DNA from: Caryophanales bacterium UBA4951
GTDB lineage: Bacteria > Bacillota_I > Bacilli_A > RFN20 > CAG-826
Assembly: GCA_002397465.1 (NCBI GenBank)
Contig: DHAP01000006.1
Span: 1-35,902 of the forward strand
Length of the DNA: 35,902 nt
Reading direction: 5' to 3'
In this document: positions 22,575 to 29,153 of the stretch, piece after piece
How the letters are laid out: each line of letters starts with the position of its first letter
Position numbering within the stretch: the first letter of the stretch is position 1
Notes under the pieces: model-generated
The model's input: the letters and a program-made list of their open reading frames with translations, nothing else
The model's database searches: none
What the model was told of the DNA's origin: nothing
Made by a program: the position numbers and the translations under genes

Positions 22575-23546
22575 ATGGATATCTTGGATTTGTCGAAGGC
22601 GCCTTACAGCAACCGGAACGGTTCCTATGGGGGCGTGGCGGGGGATAAAGACGGCGTCATCATCGGCTCTCAGCCTTGGATCGTCAAATACCCGAAGCCC
22701 ACCTTGGGCATGGCGAAGATCGATAAGCTTTCACCGTTGGCCTTGACCCCGATTTCGGAATTCCTCGGCAGCCATATCTACGGCCTTTTGGGCTACCCGG
22801 TCCAGGAGACGCTCCTTGGAATCCGGAAAGGTTTCGTCGTGGTGGCCTGCAAGGATTTTTGCGACGAAGAGACGAGACTTTACGAGATGCGGACTTTGAA
22901 GAACATCCACCTCGGGGAGATGCGCAAGGAGTTCGGCCTCGATCTCCACGAGACTGGGGATGACAAACTGGTCAGCCTCCCTGAGCTTTTCATCCATTTC
23001 CAATACAACCCCGAAATCGCCAAAATCGAAAGCCTATCCCGCCGGTTCTGGGACCAAGTCGTCATCGATGGCCTCTTGGCCAATAACGACCGGAACAACG
23101 GGAACTGGGGCGTTTTGGCCAAAGGCGCGGAGAGAAGCCTCGCCCCGATTTTTGATAACGGCTCGTCTTTCTACCCGAAAAAGAGCGAGCAAGCGATCGA
23201 GGAGACTCTCGCGTTAAGCGAGGCGGAGCAGACGCGGAACAACGCGAATGCCCTTGAGCCATACACCCTCGATGGGACGACCCACCTCAATTACCGGCGG
23301 ATCCTTTCCTTGTCGGAAAAGGAGATCCCGGCCGGGCAGGCCAAGGAGCTTCGGGGCTCGATCATCCGGAATGCCGCCCTCGTGGAAGCCAATTGGAAGG
23401 CGATCGAGGCCCTTTTTGATTCGACTCCGGAGGCCTACGAAGGGCACGAAGTGCTTTCTCGGGCAAGAAAGGCCTATTACCTCAAGTCTTTCAAAACGCG
23501 GTTCGAGGAGGTTCTGCTCCCGCGATCCCGAGAATTACAAGACTAG
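22575..23546 (+). CDS. HipA-like Ser/Thr kinase toxin
   Basis: AAGGAGGG precedes the ATG. The 323-residue product resembles HipA/CtkA-type kinases: a flexible GSYGGVAGDKDGV loop (about 16-28), WIVKYPK with probable ATP-binding K38, a catalytic loop LLANNDRNNGNWG with D172 and N177, and a metal-binding FDNG with D194 (DFG analogue). HipA toxins phosphorylate glutamyl-tRNA synthetase or other targets and cause growth arrest; this target is unknown. It has no separate HipA N-terminal subdomain, so it is closer to the short forms. Operon partner is the HipB-like gene 12 bases upstream. All core catalytic residues are present. Confidence 0.75.
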   Translation: MDILDLSKAPYSNRNGSYGGVAGDKDGVIIGSQPWIVKYPKPTLGMAKIDKLSPLALTPISEFLGSHIYGLLGYPVQETLLGIRKGFVVVACKDFCDEETRLYEMRTLKNIHLGEMRKEFGLDLHETGDDKLVSLPELFIHFQYNPEIAKIESLSRRFWDQVVIDGLLANNDRNNGNWGVLAKGAERSLAPIFDNGSSFYPKKSEQAIEETLALSEAEQTRNNANALEPYTLDGTTHLNYRRILSLSEKEIPAGQAKELRGSIIRNAALVEANWKAIEALFDSTPEAYEGHEVLSRARKAYYLKSFKTRFEEVLLPRSRELQD

Positions 23547-23663
23547 CGTTCTTTGTGGCGTCGCTTCGAGGACTGTTTGGAAAAACCGAACACATCCTCA
23601 AAATTGCCTGAATCTTTGGCCTTTCCTTGAAGCGGGGGGGGCAGGGGATGGGGTGATTTTCTC

Positions 23664-23994
23664 ATGGGCAAAAGCGAAGTCGTTCTTGAGCTCGAATACG
23701 TTACGGGCATCTTTCGCAAGGATTTCAACGACCAAGGCGTTTTTACGGTCGGTTTCCTTTGGTTGATGAGGACCCCGCCATACAAAAAATCGACGACGAG
23801 ATTGCCGATCTCTACGCCGAATGCTTCCAGGAAAACAGTCACGGCGCGGCTCTTTGGTTCGACAAAAAGAAGGCCCATTCGATCAAAGGCCGTCTTCAGG
23901 CCTTAGCCGACCAGCTCAAGGCCGGCTTGACGCGATTAACGATGGCTCTTTCGTGGTGATTGACCACGTCAGCGAGGACATCGTAAGGATTTGA
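23664..23994 (+). pseudogene. Frameshifted second copy of the 112-aa immunity-like gene
   Basis: The DNA is closely similar to 17895-18233 along its whole length, including the downstream GAAATGAAATACTCAG. Two single-base losses break it. One is near 23750 (GGTCGGTTTCC against GGTCGGGGTTCC). The other is near 23928 (GGCCGGCTTG against GGCCCGCCTTG). The second restores the original frame for the end of the gene, so the central 60 codons are out of frame. The matching toxin gene is absent here. An 8-G run at 23634-23641 just upstream contributes no frame. Confidence 0.85.
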
Positions 23995-24053
23995 GAAATG
24001 AAATACTCAGACCCCGTATTCAAGCCCCCATGTCCTGTTCAAAGAAGCGTTCA

Positions 24054-24079
24054 AACTGTTCAAAAATGGCTGAACAGTT
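24054..24079. repeat. Inverted repeat in the unit-3 spacer
   Basis: AACTGTTCA (24054-24062) and TGAACAGTT (24071-24079) form a perfect 9-bp dyad with an 8-base loop. The left arm lies in the 18-mer GTTCAAACTGTTCAAAAA that is also found at 15476-15493. No T tract follows, so it is not a clear terminator. Confidence 0.5.
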
Positions 24080-24310
24080 CGTGCCAAGCGACTAAACTGA
24101 TTAGGCTTGTCCCGACCGAAATCGTTAGCATTCGTGCGGCTTTCTCGGTTTCGGCTGCCGTTATCCATTTTCGGAGCCTTTTGTTTCAGAGCCGTCTCCA
24201 TTAGATGTGCGTGTCCTTTTCAACCTGATGCTTGGAATTCAGAGCTCAACCTTTTCTCTGCTTTTTCTTGCAAGCCTCGGTGACGGGGGCGACAATCAAA
24301 AAGCGGAAAA

Positions 24311-24679
24311 ATGAAAGAAGAATTCTCCTTTAAAATCTATTACGCCGCCCTTTTCCTTGCGATGGAGGCGCTTTGGGATCCGAACAAGGAAGAAGAGATA
24401 AAGCAGAACACCCCACTTAACGAGACCCTGAGCGAGATGGATCCTTTCGAGACCTTTTTCCGCGGACTCTCGCCCGATCCGGCCTACGCTTACGATTATC
24501 GGCTGGGCTTTCGCCGGAGATTCCATTCCGATTGCTGCTCCCTGGAAAAAGGCTATTCGTACTCCCTTGTCTATCTAAGGACCCTCGATCTGATGGAGGG
24601 TCATCTCGACCCCGTCTTGGCTCTGATCCCCGACTGCGGGCATTTCCGGAAATACGTCGATGAGGCCCTGAAGAGCTAA
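24311..24679 (+). CDS. Hypothetical protein (122 aa), possibly truncated by a nonsense codon
   Basis: The ATG overlaps the stop of a short upstream frame in ATGA; the ribosome site is weak. The product is helical and acidic at first, with FSFKIYYAALFLAMEAL, a DPFETFFRGLSPDPAYAYDY segment, and a Cys-containing middle. It ends VDEALKS at TAA (24677-24679). The same frame then runs on without another stop through DYLLARTVGAVGPLWIK to 25069, which suggests the TAA may be a recent nonsense change or a two-gene split. The family is not recognised. Context suggests an orphan immunity-type gene. Confidence 0.5.
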   Translation: MKEEFSFKIYYAALFLAMEALWDPNKEEEIKQNTPLNETLSEMDPFETFFRGLSPDPAYAYDYRLGFRRRFHSDCCSLEKGYSYSLVYLRTLDLMEGHLDPVLALIPDCGHFRKYVDEALKS

Positions 24680-24772
24680 GACTATCTCCTCGCGCGGACG
24701 GTCGGGGCGGTGGGACCTCTTTGGATAAAAGATGCCGGCCGAGCGAAAGTCAAGGCGGATAGGGAGAGGGAC

Positions 24773-25069
24773 ATGCTTCTTCTCCATGAGCGGTTGCGAA
24801 AGAGCCCAGGAGAAAGTCTTTCCGTCGTGACTTTCGACGGGGCCAAACTCGTGGTGGGATTCAGCGCCTTCCATACCGGCGGCAACGGCCTTGCAAAAGG
24901 AGATCCGGGATATGAGACCCTGTCCTTCCTCCTTTTCCGCATCATCAAAATGATTTCTGATCCCACTCGCAGTTACGAAGCGGGGGAGCTCTACGAATTC
25001 GATTACCTAACCTATCCTCTGAACATTGAATTCCTGGCCACGCGGAAGAACGGGGGAAACCCAAAATGA
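24773..25069 (+). CDS. Hypothetical protein, first of a tandem paralogous pair
   Basis: The ATG at 24773 has AGGGAGAGGGA directly upstream and gives about 98 residues (MLLLHERLRKSPGES). A GTG at 24710 is an alternative start. The frame is the same as that of the gene before it. It aligns with the next product: GxxL(V)xxFxA, GDP or DDP, then FRIIKMI against YRIVKTI, (E)AGELYEFDY against KPGALFEINY, and TYPLNIEF against TFPTKIVY. Its stop overlaps the following ATG. No known domain was recognised. A tandem small-protein pair in a toxin array fits immunity genes, by inference. Confidence 0.55.
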   Translation: MLLLHERLRKSPGESLSVVTFDGAKLVVGFSAFHTGGNGLAKGDPGYETLSFLLFRIIKMISDPTRSYEAGELYEFDYLTYPLNIEFLATRKNGGNPK

Positions 25070-25371
25070 TGAAGCCATTCAAAGAACAAATCGGGATGCC
25101 TGAACTCAGAGACTATTTCGACAAGAACCCGGACGGGCACATCTATGGCGAGTTCTCCAACGGGAACATCCTCGTCTTCGAAGCCGACACCTGGTATCAG
25201 GGCGACAACGACCTCGAGCCCGACGACCCGAAGTTCGAGGAGTTCGAGATCGGCATCTACCGTATCGTGAAGACGATCAGGGCTTCCGACCCTTATTACA
25301 AGCCCGGTGCCCTTTTTGAGATTAACTACCACACTTTTCCTACCAAGATCGTCTACGACTACAAAGGCTGA
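25066..25371 (+). CDS. Hypothetical protein, second of a tandem paralogous pair (101 aa)
   Basis: It overlaps the preceding gene by ATGA, so the pair is co-translated. The product is strongly acidic: ELRDYFDKNPDGHIYGEF, LEPDDPKFEEFEIGIYRIVK, then a GALFEINYHTFPTKIVY end. The second ATG, three bases on, is an alternative start. It is a paralogue of the gene before it, through duplication old enough for most residues to have changed. High acidity suits an immunity protein against a basic nuclease toxin, but none is adjacent. Confidence 0.6.
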   Translation: MMKPFKEQIGMPELRDYFDKNPDGHIYGEFSNGNILVFEADTWYQGDNDLEPDDPKFEEFEIGIYRIVKTIRASDPYYKPGALFEINYHTFPTKIVYDYKG

Positions 25372-25460
25372 AAAGGAGAAGCGGCCGGTGGCGGATTGTC
25401 AAAAACGCTTTATGATGCTTCGAGTATCTAGGGAACGGTCTATCTTTTTCCGCTATCAAA

Positions 25461-25572
25461 ATGGAAAATGATCCGTTAAAAATGCGCCTCGTATATAACA
25501 AAGGATCGTTCAATGCTTGAAGGACATTTAAAAGACTTAGTGGTCGTCGACAAGTATAATGGAGGCAGATAA
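25461..25572 (+). pseudogene. Possible remnant of a toxin C-terminus
   Basis: Two short overlapping frames read MENDPLKMRLVYNKGSFNA (25461-25520) and MLEGHLKDLVVVDKYNGGR (25513-25572). Joined by one frameshift they look like the end of a larger protein. The stop is one base from the start of the next gene, the spacing of a toxin-immunity pair. Evidence is thin. Confidence 0.25.
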
Positions 25573-25573
25573 T

Positions 25574-25918
25574 ATGGATACCGAAATTCTAAATCAAATG
25601 TTGTTAGACACAATCCCGGAGATCAAATCCGAGTTTTTGGATTTTGTTTCTTGGCAAGATTCGATGAAAACAAGCGAATACACCACTTATGGCTTTCTCT
25701 TCCTTCCGTTTTTCGTTCGCGCCGTTGAGCAAAAAAACAAAGATGCCATCGGCCGCTGCTCTGGCCTTGTCGAGAGACTCGCCAGCCTTGATGACCCCAA
25801 AGTTTCCGATTTTGTGTGGACTGGGATCGTTGAGGTTCTGAAAGACAACAACGAAGGAGTAGATGTCCGCCCCTCCCTCGGCCCCCTTGGGACCAAAACA
25901 TGGGATGGCCTTCAATAG
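25574..25918 (+). CDS. Orphan immunity-like hypothetical protein (114 aa)
   Basis: The ATG at 25574 has GGAGG 8 bases upstream; an earlier ATG at 25559 would contain the ribosome site in its coding part. The acidic, helical product has PEIKSEFLDFVSWQDS, a hydrophobic YGFLFLPFFVRAV helix and VERLASLDDPKVSDFVW. This looks like a helical-repeat immunity protein, though no family is recognised. TATAAT at 25555-25560 is upstream, but a start from it would remove part of the ribosome site, so the promoter is unresolved. A terminator follows closely. Confidence 0.6.
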   Translation: MDTEILNQMLLDTIPEIKSEFLDFVSWQDSMKTSEYTTYGFLFLPFFVRAVEQKNKDAIGRCSGLVERLASLDDPKVSDFVWTGIVEVLKDNNEGVDVRPSLGPLGTKTWDGLQ

Positions 25919-25937
25919 TTTCCACCTTCTTTTCTGT

Positions 25938-25957
25938 AAACGACTGAGTCGTTTTTT
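25938..25957 (+). terminator. Terminator after the orphan small gene
   Basis: AAACGAC (25938-25944) pairs with GTCGTTT (25948-25954) around TGA, followed by TTT. It lies 20 bases after the stop. Confidence 0.75.
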
Positions 25958-26040
25958 GGAAAGAACATCGAAATCTGATGGTCAATAACGGTGATTCATT
26001 TTTTCCTATTGCTAACGTTGAGTCCGAAATCGTTGATGCA

Positions 26041-26073
26041 AAAAGAAAAACCTCGATTATATCGAGGCTTTTT
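26041..26073. terminator. Terminator of tRNA-Pro and of the array (bidirectional)
   Basis: CCTCGAT (26051-26057) pairs with ATCGAGG (26061-26067) around TAT, with an A-rich left flank and CTTTTT on the right. On the minus strand it lies 7-13 bases after the tRNA-Pro CCA end. This is the ancestral neighbour of the att core. Confidence 0.85.
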
Positions 26074-26079
26074 GATTTC

Positions 26080-26156
26080 TGGTCGGAACGGTGGGATTCG
26101 AACCCATGACCCCTACCACCCCAAGGTAGTGCACTACCAAGCTGTGCTACGTCCCG
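26080..26156 (-). tRNA. tRNA-Pro (anticodon GGG)
   Basis: The minus strand gives a 77-nt cloverleaf. The acceptor stem CGGGACG pairs with CGTTCCG, followed by ACCA encoded in the DNA. The D stem is GCAC with GTGC. The anticodon stem CTACC with GGTAG encloses TTGGGGT, giving GGG as anticodon at positions 34-36. The T arm is ATGGG TTCGAAT CCCAC, with one A-C mismatch. Its last 14-20 bases are the core of the att repeats to the left, so the array is inserted downstream of this gene without damaging it. Confidence 0.95.
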
Positions 26157-26164
26157 GCGGGTTA

Positions 26165-26170
26165 ATTATA
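26165..26170 (-). promoter_or_regulatory. -10 box of tRNA-Pro
   Basis: On the minus strand TATAAT, 8 bases before the tRNA 5' end. The -35 is not clear. Confidence 0.55.
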
Positions 26171-26267
26171 GACATTTCGGGATAATAATCTAGAGGCAAG
26201 AGACGTGCCTATTTGAAGGATGAAAAAGATGCCACGCTTTACGCGTGAGTATGCGCGTGACTTCCGT

Positions 26268-26273
26268 TATAAT
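26268..26273 (+). promoter_or_regulatory. Candidate -10 box of uvrA
   Basis: TATAAT ends 12 bases before the uvrA ATG, so the transcript would start within about 6 bases of the start codon. No good -35 was seen. Confidence 0.4.
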
Positions 26274-26285
26274 ATCGGGGCGAAT

Positions 26286-29141
26286 ATGGACAATAGAAAA
26301 TTCATTACAGTCAAAGGGGCTAGAGAAAACAACCTCAAAAACGTGGATGTGGTCATCCCAAAAGAGACGTTGACGGTTTTCACAGGGCTTTCCGGAAGCG
26401 GGAAATCCACTTTGGCTTTTGACACGATATACGCCGAAGGCCAAAGAAGATACGTCGAATCGCTGAGCCCATATGCAAGACAGTTCCTCGGTGGGGTCGA
26501 TAAGCCTGACGTCGATAGCATCGAGGGCCTTTCGCCAGCCATATCAATAGATCAGAAAACGACTTCCCATAATCCCCGTTCGACGGTTGGGACGGTTACG
26601 GAGATCTATGATTTCCTTCGTTTGCTCTATGCGAGGGTCGGAGTCCCATATTGCCCAAATCACCATACGCCGATCGTCGCCTATTCGCCTGCGGCGATGT
26701 GCGATGGGATCCTCAAATACCAAGAAGGGACCAAAGTCCAGATTCTTTCGCCTATCGTCAAACACGAGAAAGGCACCCACAAAGACACGATTGAGAAAAT
26801 CAAAAAACAGGGTTTTTCAAGAGTGAGGGTCGACGGAGAGTTCAAACTTCTTGAGGAGGTGGGGGAACTCGACAAAAACAAACGCCACAACATCGACATC
26901 GTCATCGATAGACTCATCATCAAACCAGAACTTCGTTCACGTGTTAGCGAGGACGTGGAACTGGCCCTTGACTGGGGGCATGGCGAGCTTTTGATTTACA
27001 AAGAAGACGGCGAGAAGCTTCTTTCGAGCAATCATACCTGCCCCGAATGCGGTTTTTCCGTCCCTAAACTCGAGCCTCGTCTCTTCTCATTCAACGCCCC
27101 GTTAGGCTATTGCCCAGACTGCAAAGGACTTGGCATCTCCCGAAGCGTCGCCATTGACTTATTGGTCCCTGACGAGAATAAAACCATCAATCAAGGCGCC
27201 ATCCGTTACTACAAGAACACCGTCGGAAGCGCCAACCTTGAGTGGCAGGAATTCTGTGTCTTGATGGATAGTTACCATATCCCTTATGACGTTCCTTGGA
27301 AGGATCTTTCCGAGAAAGACAAGAAGATCATCCTCTATGGTTCTGATAGGGAGATCAACCACGTTTTGACTTCCTCAAGCGGCAACCAAACCCATCGTCG
27401 GGGCCTCATTGAGGGCGTCAAAACGAAGATCGAGAGGCTTTATGCCAATTCGACCAGCAAATGGATGCTCCCATACTATGAGAGTTTCATGAGAGATGAT
27501 ATCTGCCATAGCTGCCATGGGGCGAGACTCAATGAGGCCGCCCTCTCGGTCAAGGTCAACGACCTTAACATCTATGAGGCGACGAAACTCACGATCGACA
27601 AGCTTTTGGCCTGGGTGAGCGATACCAAGACGAAACTGACTCCGAATGAGCTGACGATCGCCGATTTGATTCTTAAAGAAATCCATAACCGCGCCCAATT
27701 CCTAGTCGATGTCGGACTTGATTATCTGACCCTCGACCGTTTGGCCATGACCCTTTCGGGCGGAGAGGCCCAAAGAATCAGACTGGCCACCCAAATCGGC
27801 TCCCGCCTATCGGGCGTCCTTTATGTTCTTGATGAGCCATCGATCGGCCTCCATCAACGTGACAACGACAAACTCATCAAGACCCTCAAGGAGATGAGGG
27901 ACTTAGGAAACACCCTCATAGTAGTGGAACATGACGAAGAGACGATGCGAAGCGCCGACTATTTGGTCGACATCGGCCCCGGGGCTGGCGTCCATGGCGG
28001 TAAAATCGTCGCCACCGGCAGCGTTGAGGACATCGAGAACTGCAAGGACTCGATAACGGGCGATTATCTTTCAGGCCGCAAATACATCGCGATACCTAAG
28101 AAACGAAATAAAGGCAACGGCAAGAAAATCACCATCAAAGGCGCCAAATGCCATAACCTCAAGAACATCGACGTGAGCTTCCCACTCGGGGAGCTGAGTG
28201 TCGTGACAGGCGTTTCCGGAAGCGGTAAGTCGTCTTTGGTCAACGAGACGCTCTATAAAGCGATTCAGAAGAAACTCAGCAAGGAAGAGACTTTCCCGGG
28301 CGAGTATTCCTCGATCAGCGGCCTCCAATACATCGACAAATGCGTCAACGTGACCCAGGAGCCGATCGGAAGGACCCCACGCAGCAACCCTGCCACCTAT
28401 ACCAAGCTCTTCGATGACATCAGAGCCCTTTTCGCCGAGACAACCGAGGCCAAAGAAAGAGGCTTCGACAAAGGAAGGTTCTCTTTCAACAACGTCGGTG
28501 GCAGATGCGAGAAATGCCAGGGGGCCGGAGTCGTCTATGTCCCGATGAATTTCTTGCCTGACGTCTATGTCAAATGCGATGAATGCGATGGCATGAGATA
28601 CAACCAGGAAACCCTTTCCTGTTACTACAAAGAAAAGAATATCTATGACGTCTTGGAGATGAGAGTGGAAGAAGCCCTTCATTTCTTTGAGAACAGGCAT
28701 GAGATCTATCGGAAGATCAAAACCCTATATGACGTTGGGTTAGGCTACATCAAGCTTGGGCAGCCGGCAACCACCCTTTCGGGAGGCGAGGCTCAAAGGG
28801 TCAAACTGGCCTATGAGTTACAAAAACGCCCGACTGGCAAGACCGTCTACATCCTCGATGAGCCGACCACGGGCCTTCATAGCGACGACGTCAAACGTCT
28901 CATCAAGGTTTTGCAGTCTCTCGTGGAGCATGGCGACACCGTGATTGTCATCGAGCACAACCTCGACATGATCAAAGTGGCCGACAACATCATCGACATC
29001 GGGCCGGAAGGCGGATATCGAGGCGGTCAGCTCATCGCCACCGGGACCCCAGAGGAGGTCTCGCTCGTGAAGGAAAGCTACACGGGCCAATACCTCAAGA
29101 AAGTCCTTCAAGAAGGAAAGGACAAAGGACAGGTCGAGTAG
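26286..29141 (+). CDS. uvrA: Excinuclease ABC subunit A
   Basis: UvrA is the damage-sensing ATPase of nucleotide excision repair and loads UvrB at lesions. The 951-residue product (ATG at 26286, MDNRKFITVKGARENNLKNV) has the doubled ABC design: Walker A GLSGSGKST at 34-42 and GVSGSGKSS in the second half, and the LSGGEAQR signature twice. It also has the Cys zinc modules (CPECGF with CPDCKG, and CEKCQGAG with CDECDG). The longer frame from 26220 adds residues not typical of the family. Length is normal. It leads a run of genes ending at the small HTH gene. Confidence 0.97.
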   Translation: MDNRKFITVKGARENNLKNVDVVIPKETLTVFTGLSGSGKSTLAFDTIYAEGQRRYVESLSPYARQFLGGVDKPDVDSIEGLSPAISIDQKTTSHNPRSTVGTVTEIYDFLRLLYARVGVPYCPNHHTPIVAYSPAAMCDGILKYQEGTKVQILSPIVKHEKGTHKDTIEKIKKQGFSRVRVDGEFKLLEEVGELDKNKRHNIDIVIDRLIIKPELRSRVSEDVELALDWGHGELLIYKEDGEKLLSSNHTCPECGFSVPKLEPRLFSFNAPLGYCPDCKGLGISRSVAIDLLVPDENKTINQGAIRYYKNTVGSANLEWQEFCVLMDSYHIPYDVPWKDLSEKDKKIILYGSDREINHVLTSSSGNQTHRRGLIEGVKTKIERLYANSTSKWMLPYYESFMRDDICHSCHGARLNEAALSVKVNDLNIYEATKLTIDKLLAWVSDTKTKLTPNELTIADLILKEIHNRAQFLVDVGLDYLTLDRLAMTLSGGEAQRIRLATQIGSRLSGVLYVLDEPSIGLHQRDNDKLIKTLKEMRDLGNTLIVVEHDEETMRSADYLVDIGPGAGVHGGKIVATGSVEDIENCKDSITGDYLSGRKYIAIPKKRNKGNGKKITIKGAKCHNLKNIDVSFPLGELSVVTGVSGSGKSSLVNETLYKAIQKKLSKEETFPGEYSSISGLQYIDKCVNVTQEPIGRTPRSNPATYTKLFDDIRALFAETTEAKERGFDKGRFSFNNVGGRCEKCQGAGVVYVPMNFLPDVYVKCDECDGMRYNQETLSCYYKEKNIYDVLEMRVEEALHFFENRHEIYRKIKTLYDVGLGYIKLGQPATTLSGGEAQRVKLAYELQKRPTGKTVYILDEPTTGLHSDDVKRLIKVLQSLVEHGDTVIVIEHNLDMIKVADNIIDIGPEGGYRGGQLIATGTPEEVSLVKESYTGQYLKKVLQEGKDKGQVE

Positions 29142-29153
29142 TAGGATATCTCT

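Noticed and set aside
23634..23641. G8 run as a phase-variation switch
   Set aside because: It lies outside any convincing frame; the frame before it ends upstream and the frameshifts in the following pseudogene are elsewhere.
24054..24079. Inverted repeat as a terminator
   Set aside because: The 9-bp stem is good but no T tract follows on either strand.
28071..28700. Long antisense frame in uvrA
   Set aside because: A shadow of the strongly biased codons of uvrA. Similar antisense frames occur in rapZ and gap, and none shows a ribosome site or family motif.
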